From Periplaneta americana (taxonomy: Eukaryota > Arthropoda > Insecta > Blattodea > Blattidae), in NCBI RefSeq assembly GCF_040183065.1, contig NC_091127.1, forward strand, positions 25,951,891 to 26,015,890: DNA of 64,000 nucleotides, given 5' to 3'. Positions 44,686 through 56,579 of the stretch are shown here, piece after piece; position 1 is the first letter of the stretch, and every line of letters begins with the position of its first letter. The notes below the pieces were generated by a model that searched no databases, had not been told where the DNA came from, and saw only the letters and a list, made by a program, of their open reading frames with translations. Both the position numbers and the translations under genes were made by a program.

Positions 44686-44689
44686 CTAT

Positions 44690-45781
44690 GTTGCTATCTG
44701 TCTTAAGGAAATTAAATATGATAAGTTAGAACTATAAACTTGAGTAAGTTTCCTGGTGAAATTTTATATAATGTAGATGAATTTGTGATGTAACTAAACA
44801 GGAACACAAAATTGTGAACTCGCAATATTTTATCACGAGTTGCCACTGTATAAATAAAACAGCTTAAAAAGTTTTTATCGCAATACAAAGAAAAAATTAT
44901 CGTGTTTTTTCCTACTTTACCATTACCGACATTAAAAATAAGTTTATCTGTTCATTTGTTTTTATATCAATACACTATAGCAATAAACATAATACCGGTA
45001 ATCAATCATTTTTAAATTATCCTAGCTATACAGAAAAAAATTGCAATTTAGAATACGTGATTACTTCAGAAAAAAGATTGCATGCACTTTATTGAGAGAG
45101 CAGCCAAAACTTAAAATCGCCTCTGGAAAGAGGTGTCAAGAGACTAATATTGAGTGTCAGATCAACTTGGCATCGAGGTATTCAGTTGTCCCATCTATAT
45201 TAGATATGTAAATCGTTCAAAATTGTTTAACTTGAATTGCAATTAATGTAGGAGATCTGGTAAATGAGTTGTTTTTTTCTTTCTGACTGTATGTGATTGA
45301 ATGAAGCCAATAGGCCATCAATCCTATCTACTTAAATCAAAAGTATAAATACTACCGAGCACTGTGGAGTAAACTACAGACCTAATTGCTACTCTTCTCC
45401 CCTGTTTTCATCTACAATATTTTCAACATTGCACATATTTCATTCATATAAGACAATTTGTTTCAATGACACCTTGGCATAGGACAGTTACAAAAAAGGT
45501 GCTTTGAATTCTGTTACAATAATAGTTCTCAATTCATAAACAAGTAAGAATGTAACTGAGCAAAATATTAAATCTGTAACAACTGTCAACAACCATAGGT
45601 GTCATCATACAAGGATTTCACATCATATCAACAAAAGTGTAAATAGTAGAGTAATTTAATTATTCCAGTTAAAATTATATAATACTTACAGACTAGAATC
45701 TAGTTAGAGAGGCCTGTAACAATGTTTCTCAAACTGGAGATACGGAGCTTTAATCACCACACTGGATTAACAGTGTGTATA
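44690..45781. other. No recognised feature
   Basis: AT-rich sequence without frames or repeats of note. Confidence 0.4.
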
Positions 45782-45783
45782 TA

Positions 45784-46779
45784 CAGGGTGTCTCATTTAT
45801 CTTGTACACCTATTGTAACTTTTTTTGTTTGGATAGGTATTGGAATTTTTGTTTTTGAGAGTTATGTTAGAACGAGAGGCTAACGTGAGTGTAGAGATTT
45901 GGTGCATGTAACTACATTATGGTACAAGATACACATGACGTCATCAATTTTTTAAATAGCACTACGTACTTTAATCATGTTACATTGATTACACACATTA
46001 AGACGAGTTCAAAAATGTATCACAATGTCACCTTCCTAATCAATAACAACAACAAAATGCAAAATGAATGCCATCAGAATGTGTCGTTTGTTGTGGTGCC
46101 CCATTCATCTTGTGCATTAACTTACACAAAACGAAAGACGACTGACGTCCGTACACGTAATGTGTTGTGTGTTTGCTCTCTTAACATGTAAGCAAGCCAC
46201 AACTGTCGACGCCACAATCCACGTACAGTGGCCTGCACGTTCTCCGGACCTGTCGCAACTCGACTTCTTCCTGTGGGGAACTGTAAAGGACAGCGTGTAC
46301 CAGAACATTCTGACAACACCAGACGACATGCAGCAGCGCATTCAACAGGCTTGTGTGTCCATTCAGCCAGCAACATGCCGGGCAGTCACACAGTCTTTTG
46401 GGGGAACGCCTTCGAATGTGCATTAATGAAAATGGTCACCATTTGGAACATCTTTTGTGACTCTCAAATCCCAACATTATCATATTGGAAGTACGTTTTT
46501 GTTTCGTTTTATTGCTGTTATTGATTAGGAAGATGACATTGTGATACATTTTTGAACTCGTCTTAATGTGTGTAATCAATGTAACATGATTAAAATATGT
46601 AGTGCTATTTCAAAAACTGATGACGTCACGTGTATCTTGCACCATAATGTAGTTACATGCACCACATCTCCACACTCATATTAGCCCCTCATTCTAACAT
46701 AACGCTCAAAAACAAAAATTCCAATACCTATCCAAACAAAAAAGTTATAATAGGTGCACAAGATAAATGGGACACCCTG
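45784..46779 (+). mobile_element. Mariner-like element with ~270-bp terminal inverted repeats
   Basis: The ends begin CAGGGTGTCTCATTTATCTT and, reversed, CAGGGTGTCCCATTTATCTT. Similarity continues for about 270 bp on each side (to about 46058 and from about 46504). TA flanks both ends (45782-45783, 46780-46781). The middle of about 445 bp keeps the transposase C-terminal part on the plus strand (46226-46440): VQWPARSPDLSQLDFFLWGT, VKDSVYQNILTTPDDMQQRI, then a short frameshifted tail ending in INENGHH. The catalytic N-terminal Asp region is deleted. Confidence 0.85.
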
Positions 46780-46789
46780 TATGTATATG

Positions 46790-46799
46790 TATATGTGTG

Positions 46800-46846
<47 letters not shown>
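46790..46846. repeat. (TG/TA)n microsatellite
   Basis: TGTATATG units merging into about 20 TA units, directly at the right end of the mariner-like element. Confidence 0.9.
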
Positions 46847-46849
<3 letters not shown>

Positions 46850-47616
46850 ATTCCAGTAAATTTAATTAAAAGAGTTTGAGAAACACTGAGAAAAATTGAA
46901 CAGTCTCCACCAAATTGCAATTCCTGAAAGCAAAGAAGCAATTATATCCAAAGGCACACATGTACTACTCACAAATAAGTAAAAACTCGAATTCTATTTC
47001 ATATCCAGAGGCAGAATTTCGGAAAGTAGAACGAGATTAACAACCGCAGGAATATGGGTATGAATATTTGTCTTAACAACCGTCTGAGTGTCCTATTTGG
47101 ATCACTTTCATACTTGTTAGAGTCTGTAGGAAACCAATTATCAACATCTACTTTATTGAGTTTCTGGACACATTACTGTCAAGGTAACGAAGCCTGATGA
47201 TTATTAAAAAAAAAAAAAAAAGTAACTCTAGTCACCTTTTCATCAGCCTTTAAGTGCTGAACTTCGGGGAACTGAAAGCTCTTAAAGAATGTCTGAGAAC
47301 TTCTTGTGAAGCATGGCTATATGACAATCTAAACTGGAGGGCTATCCCATTCTTCCATCAAAATTAGTTCTTTTGCAAAATATGATGGTAGGCACCATCT
47401 AGTCATGCGTTCACGAGTTTATTGTTGTCGGATATGCCTAACCGTGTTATTTTTTTATTATCGAAGAGGAGGAGTTAAACTTGCAGTTTCACTTCTTGGT
47501 GGAAGGATAATCGTTTATCTAAGAAATTTAAAACGTGGAATAGGCCTTTCTACAACCAAATCCTTCAATTCCTCTTTCGGGTCCATGGCCTGACTTCAAG
47601 TAATCTCAACTTTTAT
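46850..47616. other. No recognised feature
   Basis: A poly-A tract lies at 47207-47221. No domain in the short frames. Confidence 0.4.
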
Positions 47617-47720
47617 ACAGGCTGAATCGTAAGTAATGTCATTAATTTCAGGGGGTTATTTTTTTTAGATATTTCAAGCAAAAAATGTTAATATACTTTT
47701 GCTCATTTTTACTTCCTTTT
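47617..47720 (+). mobile_element. Possible mariner-type left terminus
   Basis: ACAGGCTGAATCGTAAGTAA at 47617 resembles mariner-type ends. No inverted partner was found before the RTE fragment, so this is weak. Confidence 0.3.
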
Positions 47721-47850
47721 CGAGATAAAAATTGTTTTATATGAAAAATTTCATAGCGTGTTTTGGGAAAGCCATTAACTTAATTCCCAATATGCTAAGT
47801 CAATTTAAAAGAGTAGTGTATTATGATTCTCCTCTAACTTCATCCTTCAT

Positions 47851-48845
47851 ATGGGCAGAGCATGTAGCACGTATGGGCGAATCCAGAAATGGATATAGTG
47901 TGTTAGCTGGGAGACCGGAGGGAAAATGACCTTTGGGGAGGCTGAGACGTAGATGGGAGGATAATATTAAGATGGATTTGAGGGAGGTGGGATATGATAA
48001 TAGAGAGTGGATTAATCTTGCACAGGATAGAGACCAATGGTGGGCTTATATGAGGGCAGCAATAAACCTGCGGGTTCCTTAAGGGGAGTGGGAAGTGATG
48101 CCTGTGCGATTAAAAAATTTCAGTACAAAAGTTTAGTTCAATATTTCTAGAATTTTAGTGCTCAGAGTTGAATAAAAATTTCCACGCTTATACAAACAAT
48201 CATTCTGAATTCAATGGTATATAAGACAACTAATTAGTTTCAAATCCGTGTAAAAGAAAGGCCCTAACTGATAACCTGTTTTCCCACTTTGCTAGGTGTA
48301 CCTCATTTTTCAGGTGCACATTACTTGCTACAATCTCCATTCATATACCTTGTATTTTTTTAAGTTATCAAGTAATGTATATTGTAAATTCTAAAGCAAA
48401 ATGTAGTTAAATATTTCACTTATAGTGAAACAGAAAAAAATATTGAACTTTAACTTTTTTTGCAATTTTTAGTTCATATATTTCTTTTCGTGTTATGTGT
48501 GTGATATTCTTAAACCCATAGGTCTACTATATATAACACAGGCTGCATAAAATACTGTAAAAATTTCATATAAAGTGATTAAATAGTTTCAGAGAAAAAT
48601 GCACTTAAGTTTGAAAAATGTCAACTTACGGAAAACTAGATTTAAAGAAAGAAAGATGTATGAATTACATACACCGCCAAATTTAAGGAGGCCATTTAAA
48701 TGACATTTACAGAAATACCTCCCACAATATTTATATTGTTTTAAACAGCAAGTTTTTTACTTTTTTTTAAAACACAAAATAAAAAATCGGATTCTTGACC
48801 CCCAATCACTACCTGGTTCCCTTAAAAGCCATTTGTAAGTAAGTA
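47851..48845 (+). mobile_element. RTE-type LINE 3' end, split by a TTAA element
   Basis: 47851-48082 encodes WAEHVARMGESRNGY, AGRPEGK and RRRWEDNIKMDLREVG up to the stop TAA, matching 34198-34428. The 3' UTR AAGCCATTTGTAAGTAAGTA resumes at 48826-48845. A TGA replaces an expected Arg codon near 47927. It is 5'-truncated at about 47851. Confidence 0.85.
48083..48821. mobile_element. TTAA-flanked non-autonomous element
   Basis: It sits exactly in the RTE 3' end, duplicating TTAA (48079-48082, 48822-48825). Imperfect inverted ends: GGGGAGTGGGAAGTGATG (left) and GGGAACCAGGTAGTGATTG (right, reversed). A TTAA target is typical of piggyBac, but the ends start with GGG and not the usual CCC, so the superfamily is open. 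739 bp, AT-rich, no transposase. Confidence 0.8.
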
Positions 48846-48865
48846 TATTATAATAAATTATTGAA

Positions 48866-48946
48866 AGAAATTTGATCCGAACAAATGTAACTTTTCATTC
48901 TGAAAAGAAATTTTACAATGTTATATTTGTTCAGATCAAATTTCTG
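48866..48946. repeat. Hairpin-forming inverted repeat
   Basis: GAAATTTGATCCGAACAAAT pairs with ATTTGTTCAGATCAAATTTC about 30 bp away. Small foldback of unknown role. Confidence 0.7.
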
Positions 48947-51900
48947 CACATTTAAAGGACAAAAGTATGCTATGCTGAGTCAGTTTGTACTAACATGGAT
49001 TTAATTTGTATTTCTTCTAAAAAATGAAAATAAATAAGGGTTAATTATGTTTTTAACATGATTTCTTTCTAAACTCCATTTAGACCTTCAATTCCCAGTT
49101 CACTGGACAGTAATCATCTCCCCACTTGCTCCAATAAATTTTACATACAGTTCCACCACATTTTTCTCTAGAAAAAAAAAACACTGAATAGATACAATTC
49201 TTTTGTGAAGGAAATTGTGTTTTTATTCTTACCAATAAAGTTTCGGTGATTTTAAAAAAATATCCTGACTTTTCAGTGATCTCATATATACTGATAAAAT
49301 ATTTTTTATGTGACAAACTTTTTTACGAAAAAGTTTCAGTGATTTCAAGTGTTCCCTTTTACGAACAATCTCATATAATGATAAATTGATAATACTTCCA
49401 TTGTAACACTACCTGCAACACCTACAAAACTTCGTATCTGTCAAAACATGTTGTAACAAGGAATTAGAAACAACTTTTATCATACAGAAGTACGGTATGC
49501 AAGTTGGTAGAGACGCTTAAGAATGGCCTCGACTCAACCTCATAATGACATCTACACTGTATCATTCAGAAGTATATTAACTATTAACACTCAAGAAATA
49601 TTAACTACTTTACTTCAGTAACACATCAACCAAAATTAAAGAACCAGTAATTCATGTAATTTGTAATAATTATTATTTTTAGGTTAGATACTAATATTAT
49701 AAGCCATATAGAAGGAAAAAAAAGGAGAAATAACCATTTATGAATGATAAATTTACACAAAAAGACGTCCATAATATTGTGCTGAGTCGTATTTTTTTAT
49801 GTATGTGCATCTGAGACTAAGGAACTTAAACATGGAATATCTTCTTGTAACAACATGTAATACAAAAACTGCAATTTCTAGGAATTGAGTTTCAGACATT
49901 TTAAATATGAATTAGATTAAACATGAGAATGAAGAAATTCGAAACAAAATTCAGTTGAAATAACAGCAGAAATATCTTTATAATATATTTTCAAATGTAA
50001 AGCAAAACTAAACTGCTCAAAATTTCTGGACAATACCCAACTGCTGAAGATTGTTTCAAAACCTTCATAAAAATTGTTTTCAACTAACTCTGTAGATATT
50101 TTCAAAATATTCTAGACAGTAAAGATATTTTAAACATTTCACTTATAATTATGTTAACATGATCAATACAGTAGTAATAAATTTGTCCACTGAAAAACTT
50201 AAAGAATAATAAGAAGTTTCAAGTACTAGGAGACGTCATTATGAGGTTAAGACATAATTGACAAAAGCATGCATAGGAAAAAAGTTGCAGTGTTTACAAA
50301 TTAAAGATTTCAAATAGTTAATACAATATATAATAGACATAATTCACACACATAAATACAAATAAAAAATATAATATATAAATTCAAAGAAGAATTCAAT
50401 ATAAAATAACATATGTATATCTAAAATGCTAGCACCAATAATATTACATTTAAAAAAATTATGAATGTACACATTAAAACACAAGACAATGAACTAGAAA
50501 GATTTGATAGTACAACATAAACATGTTTAAAAAAATCAGAATACAAATTATTCACTCAATCTGGCCAGCCAGATTTTATATTAACCTCAGTGCATTCAAG
50601 TCTTGCTTCCTAGTAAATATCACAATCATTCAACTGTTGTCTTTACTAAGTCAGGTCAATTTTACACCTTAGTGAGAAACTAACCAATAAATATATATAT
50701 TGGCCATTCACTGGTTTTAATCACATAAAGACAAAATTAAGATATAAGGAAAAAATTTCTTAATCACATTAAATGTTAAGACATGTTAAAACTGGAAGGA
50801 TAATTTCATTTGTAGTACTCTTTCAAACTCATTCAAGTCTTTGATTTGTAAACACAGCTTCATGAAGTGGCACAAAAAGTCACTCGAATAATTACAGACA
50901 AAATTAGTATAAAATACAATAATTAGTAGCTAGCCTTCACAATTCATCTGGAGTCCATAATGCCTCTTGTTTAAACGGAAGTATGACAATTTTTGGAATT
51001 GCGTACAATGTATATCATATGATGAAAGTAAGCTAAAATTATGAATGCAATACCGGTATATTATGTATTCATTGCAATGAAAGAAAAAGACATTCAACTT
51101 TACAAATTACATTGCTTAAATGCGCACATGACAATTTTCGTATAAAAAGAATGAACAAATTTTTAATTATGGACTGGTACAATTAACGCGTTTCTTGTTA
51201 TAAATAGTATGCTACTTTTCCTAGGTTAAGTTTAGTGAGTTTAGGGCAGAGCTTACCAATTTACTAATACCAAAGTTGTTCCCATTATTTGAATATTAAT
51301 ATACAATTGTTACTAAAAGAATCACGTTTCGTGTTTGTCCTTTGTCATATCAACCCTAATATTCTCATTTCTGCATTTAAGCAATGTTCGTAAATATCAA
51401 TTTCTATTTCATTCTTTGCATTGAAGATTATCACATTATTTACACTGAACAGTTTTATTTTAACGCTTATGTACAGACAAATACGAAAATTCCTATTTAA
51501 TCTTGCATATGACCACGAAAATTTTCATACCTCGATAAATCATTAGCATTAGTACGACTTCACGACAAATTGTGATGTTCATAATTACTTCTACTGGTAG
51601 GTATATGCTGGTAGTTAAGTAATAGACTTCGTAATTCGTTGTAGAGAAATGCAATCTAAAATACTGATGTAATCTTTAAACACGTGGGTTGCTCAACTAC
51701 TAGGAATAAAAATAATTAATTACTTGATTATGTACTTGATATAAATATTTTTAAGTGTAACAACTGCAAAAGTTTAAAGCAATGTGATAATACAAAGTAT
51801 CAACCAGGCTACTGTACAAATATTAATATTAATATGTATATAAATAAACAAATATTACATTTATATTATTGCTGCCCCTAACAAGCATACAGAAAATATT

Positions 51901-52436
51901 ATTTTTTCTTTTTTTCAAGTTTGTGTGTGCTTTGTTGGTCCTTCACATTACTGAGACACAAAACAACCATAAATAATATTTACAATACGACGTTACAACG
52001 TTCTCAAAAGTTTCTTATTGTAACTCTGTGCAGATAGAGGGAAGGGAAGTGTTTTTTTTTTTAACATTTTCTAACAGTTATTATATTCATTAGTCATGTA
52101 CTAAATTTGTTTAGAACATTTGCTTTGATAATATCTGCGAGTTCCCACAGACAATAGAATCTAATTGAGCTGAGTATGCACACGTAATTACTAAACTATT
52201 AAATTGTTTTCTCAATGCTGCACGTTACCATAGTGCCTTAATACGCTACATTCAACTGTTACAAGCATGAGTGTCGCCAATTTTTCAATCTAAAAAAATT
52301 AAACTCAAATTTATCTCAAAAAATAGTTCGTAATTTGTCCGTTTTTTCATTTTATGTCTTACCAGATCCTTTCATGGACTTTCCTTGAATATTCTATAAC
52401 AGAAGGCAAGAAAATCATTTTAAAAATCTAACTGAA
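48947..52436. other. Long featureless AT-rich stretch
   Basis: About 3.5 kb without a supported frame, tRNA or transposon terminus on either strand. A short-frame scan shows only pieces of 60-80 residues without motifs. Confidence 0.45.
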
Positions 52437-52440
52437 ATAC

Positions 52441-53113
52441 CGATCGTCCAGTTCAAAAGTGCGACAACTCAAAAATTGCCATTTTTTTAGTTATTTATAC
52501 TACTGAAAGCCCCTTTCGGAGTTCTTTCCAATTCAGTATTGAGATAAGTCATATTTACAACCAAAAAGAAAAAAAAACTAAATAAACTGCTTTAGAAATA
52601 ATTATAACTATGGGCTTTATTGGCGGTCAGGTAGCTCAGTTGGTAGAGCAGCTGGCTACAGACTGGAAGGTCCGGGTGGTAACAGGATTTTTTCTCGTTG
52701 CCAAACTTTCAGAACGGCTCCGAGGTTCACTCAGCCTCCTATAAAATTGAGTATCGGGTCTTTCCCGGGGGTAAAAGGCAGTCAGAGCGTGGTGCCGACC
52801 ACACCACCTCCTTCTAGTGCCGAGGTCATGGAAAGCATGGGGCTCTACCTCCATGCCCCCCAAATGCCTTCATGGCATGTTACGGGGATACCTTTTTATG
52901 GGCTTTATTAATTCATTATTAGTACATTTCGAAATGTATTAATAATGAGCTGGAAGATTGTGATAAACTCGTCCTGAATACTGACTCATTTCTGATTGTC
53001 GCGGTTATGAACCAGAACTCTATTCCTTTCTAAGTGATTTATTTGAAACTTTCAACTGAAGATATCTCAAAACTTGTTTTTTTGAATTGTCGCACTTTTG
53101 AACTAGACGATCG
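52441..53113. mobile_element. MITE, ATAC-flanked, holding SINE C
   Basis: Inverted ends CGATCGTCCAGTTCAAAAGT (left) and CGATCGTCTAGTTCAAAAGT (right, reversed), followed on both sides by GCGACAA. Flanked by ATAC (52437-52440, 53114-53117). About 385 bp without the nested SINE. No frame. Confidence 0.82.
52622..52896 (+). mobile_element. SINE C, full copy
   Basis: tRNA-derived head (GTAGCTCAGTTGGTAGAGC) with a damaged B box: the expected GGTTCGA is replaced by GGTGGTAAC. The body is GC-rich (GCCAAACTTTCAGAACGGC, CCTATAAAATTGAGTA, TTTCCCGGGGGTAAAAGGC) and the tail is GGCATGTTACGGGGATAC. Flanked by an exact 13-bp duplication, TATGGGCTTTATT (52609-52621, 52897-52909). The minus-strand open frame here is a by-product. 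Confidence 0.88.
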
Positions 53114-53117
53114 ATAC

Positions 53118-53790
53118 ACTGTAAAGTCAAACATCGATATTATACACAGAACATAAAAGCTATAACGTAAAAAATTTGGTTACAAAAAATATATTTCATC
53201 TATTTACATTTTCTGCACTATACTGGAGAATTACCACGGTAGCTTTGAACCGTGCCATTATGTTTACCACCAAATTTAACTACATACACAATGTTGCCAA
53301 CATAAGAACATGATTTTGGTCTGTGGTGTCGTTAGAAGGAGAAATTTGTTTCTTTTTCTCTCTACCGCCTTCGTTCTGAACATTACTGAGAGATAGGAAT
53401 ACATGTGAAATTTCCAAATGGAGAACACTCATGCACGTAACAGACTACAACCCTCTGGTGTCATCTGTGTAAATTTATACTAACTTGTTTAAGTATCTTG
53501 TGAATTGACTATGAGGTACTGTCAAATTGGGACTTACATTTTCAGGTAAATACATACATACCCAAGCCTATATTGAGTATCATACAATTCAAACATCTGA
53601 TGCCACTCAATTGCAGTAAACTTCCTGCCACATAAGGAGCAAACATATAGAGTAGTAACATGTAACAAACACATTCATAGAATGTAAATAATACATAAAC
53701 GTAACCTTTCTTCATATAGCAGATTACAATCTGGTAACTTAAGTAGTTAAATTGGTGTTTAAAAGGTCAGTTAATGATCTTATGGCGAAG
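53118..53790. other. No recognised feature
   Basis: No frames or repeats of note. Confidence 0.4.
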
Positions 53791-54868
53791 TGCATCAACA
53801 TCGGTTAAAAACGCAGTAATCATAGATTACAAAACGACGGTTAAACAGTAACGGTGGTTAAAATGTAATTTCTGTGCACCATTCATAATCACCGATTACT
53901 TAAACATGGTTAACTGACACCTCATTTAACCAGAGTAAAGTCTATGATGGTACACTGTTTCTACAAAATGACAAAAGGAAAGCATCCATACCGCTGCAAA
54001 GATAATAGTCAACGTCTAAAAACGACTGCGCTCACTCCGTTCTACATCGAAATGAACGTAGCCTACATTTTTGCATTGCATTTGTTTGCCTTTGGGCACT
54101 GTTATATTTGCGAGTTGCATTTCTTTGTTTTTCAGTGCTGTTAGGTTAAAAACGTACAAAATAGAAAATTGAATGCAAAAATGATTATATTCCAATAAGA
54201 GGTTAAAGTATCATAGACTTACTTACTATATTTAAATATATTATATAAAAAAGAAGGAATATCCACAAAGGAAAAGGATGTAGAAGATTAGTAGGAATGT
54301 GTGTACGATCCAGGACCTCATTTACACCAGGTTACTGTTCATTATCCTAAGATCCATCCATAACCTCTCTTTGTTCAGCCAGTGACATAGAGAAAGAGAT
54401 ATTCAAGTATTCCCTCTTAAAATATAGAAAATAAGTTATATAGAATCGTAATATAAGCAGCCGATCAATAGAAGAAATATGACTGTTTTTGTGTTATTTC
54501 AAGTGAGCCATTTGTAGATTTTGATAAACAACATCCCTCCTGGAATTTTCTGTCACCTAATTCCTCGTAAGAATTCTCTCTTGCCACTAAAGAAACTTCA
54601 CGCTCACGCTCTATCCAAGTAATTCAAGTACTGTACAATAATAATCGTCTTCGAAATAAACATTTGTGGCTCTGGCCGCCATTTTGCTTTACTTGCTCTA
54701 CTAATCACTGGTTATCTCCTTAAACCACTCGAATATGGCCGGTTAGAGATTACTGTGGTTAACCTTCTATTTAAGTCGTAACCGAGGTCGATCCACCGTA
54801 AAAATGCTTAACCAGGGGTTAGGTGACAATTTTAACTAGTGGTTACACTAACCGACGTTGATGCACGT
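53791..54868. mobile_element. Putative TIR element with GGTTAA subterminal motifs
   Basis: GTGCATCAACATCGGTTA (53792-53809) pairs with TAACCGACGTTGATGCAC (about 54849-54866). GGTTAA or its complement recurs many times within about 150 bp of each end (for example GGTTAAAC, GGTTAACT, TTTAACCAG, GTGGTTAACC, CTTAACCAGGGGTTAGG). No clean target duplication and no transposase. Superfamily unknown. Confidence 0.6.
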
Positions 54869-55275
54869 GGGCGTTAGTCTATATCTATCAATAAAAAGTG
54901 TCAGGTTACGATAGTTTTATTCTGAGTTGCTGAAGGAACTGGACAAATCTTTTGCTACAATTAAATTACTGCTATGCTATGTAACATCTTGCAAGCAGAT
55001 CTGCTACTGACAATGACTCTTGTATCAAGCACGAAAATGCTGTACCATTACCATTCGGATTAGAGCACATCTGGGTCATAATGGAAAATCGACATATTGA
55101 TAAGTTGCTCAGTCACTGAATATGATACCCAAAGCATGACCTGTGTTATAAAAATAATATTATCTATGTATACTGCTTTTTTAACTGTGCTGTAGGGGAC
55201 AAGAAGAAAACTTTACAGAAAATTCCCTGATGAAATTCGCATTAGAACCACAGTACGCAGGATTGCAATTACATA
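54869..55275. other. No recognised feature
   Basis: Nothing supported. Confidence 0.4.
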
Positions 55276-56568
55276 GGCTGGATAAAAAGTTATGGCAACA
55301 TTGCTGTCACGTGACAATGGTGCGTTCGAGAGCTGCCAGCTATGTGGATATGAACAAGGACCGTTAGATGAGTTAGTGCAATCAGCGGTGACAGTACTCT
55401 GTCAATCTATTGCGCTGTGTAGAACGTTGACTTTCATAGGGATAGTGTGAGTGCCCTAAGACCACGTTTACAAAACTAGAGCAACGTTCCTGGATCAAAA
55501 TTGAAGTGACACGAGGTCGTAGTGCACAAGAATGTTTTCAAGGATTGCGTGAAGCATGTGCCGATGTAGCGTTGCCATATCGCACAGTGGCACGATGGGT
55601 TAAAGCATTCCGGGATGCTGTTCAGGACAACCTCCATACAGGACGACCCCTTGTGGAGGACAACACAGTTCAACTCCTTGCTTCCTTGTTGGATGCTGAT
55701 CGCCGATGGACTGCGCGTGAGTTAGCAGCGGAAGTCGGAGTATGTCACAAAACTGTGCTCCACATTCTGCAAGACATTCTGGGTTACAGCAAAATTACAG
55801 GGCATTGGATACTGCATGAAATTTCCAAGGTTTAACAATGGCACCGCTATGCAGTCGCACAGGCCTTGTTGGACCAGTACCAAAGGAAAGATGACGACTT
55901 TCTTGGACGAATCGTCGCTATGGACGAAACCTAGGCTCGCTCATACGAACCAACCAAACTTGAAACGTCAATCAAATGAATGGAAGCATCCAGGTTCTTC
56001 TCATCCGAAGAAAGTGCGCCCTACACGAAGTGCTGTGAAGGTAATGTTCATTGTGGCATATGACACTGATGGGGTAATACTGCACCACGCTGTACCTCCA
56101 AGGCAGACGGCAAATGCGGACTACTACTGCAAGTTCCTGCAACACCACCTTCGTCCAACCCTCAGGAGAAAACGACGACACTTGGTGGTACAGAATCCCA
56201 TCATTCTTCATGATAATGCAAGGAGTCACACTGCTGCTGCTGTCAAGGACCTCTTGCACCGCTGGCAATGGGATATTCTGGAACATCCACCGTACTCACC
56301 CGATATGAGTCCATGCGATTACGATCTTTTCACCAAAGTGAAAGGGACCCGGTGCAATACCAGAGATGAACTTATCCGTGCTATAGGGCGGTCAATACGA
56401 AACATCAACAAAGATGGACGCGCTGATGGTGCACGACGCCTTCCAAACATTTGGCAAAAGGTAATAAATAAGGGGGGCGACTATATAGAAGGTATGTAAA
56501 TGTTGTACCCCTGTAAATAAAGCCATGTCAGAAATACCGAACTGTTGCCATTACTTTTTATCCAGCCC
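55276..56568 (+). mobile_element. Mariner element (DD34D), near full length
   Basis: Inverted ends GGCTGGATAAAAAGTTATGG (left) and GGGCTGGATAAAAAGTAATGG (right, reversed, one base longer), flanked by TA (55274-55275 and 56569-56570). 1,293 bp is a normal mariner length. It carries the transposase pseudogene at 55455-56499. Confidence 0.9.
55455..56499 (+). pseudogene. Mariner transposase, inactivated
   Basis: Cut-and-paste transposase. The N-terminal helix-turn-helix part reads RSAQECFQGLREACADVALP, YRTVARWVKAF and TARELAAEVGVCHKTVLHIL. The catalytic domain reads GRIVAMDET-stop (first Asp, about 55922), IILHDNARSHTAA (second Asp) and PPYSPDMSPCDYDLF (third Asp). 34 residues separate the second and third Asp: a DD34D mariner. 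Defects: TAA at 55833, TAG in place of the Trp after MDET (55933), a +1 frame change near 55950, and a few missing residues after TKVKGT. It ends INKGGDYIEGM-stop. Confidence 0.9.
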
Positions 56569-56579
56569 TAGTAAAATTA

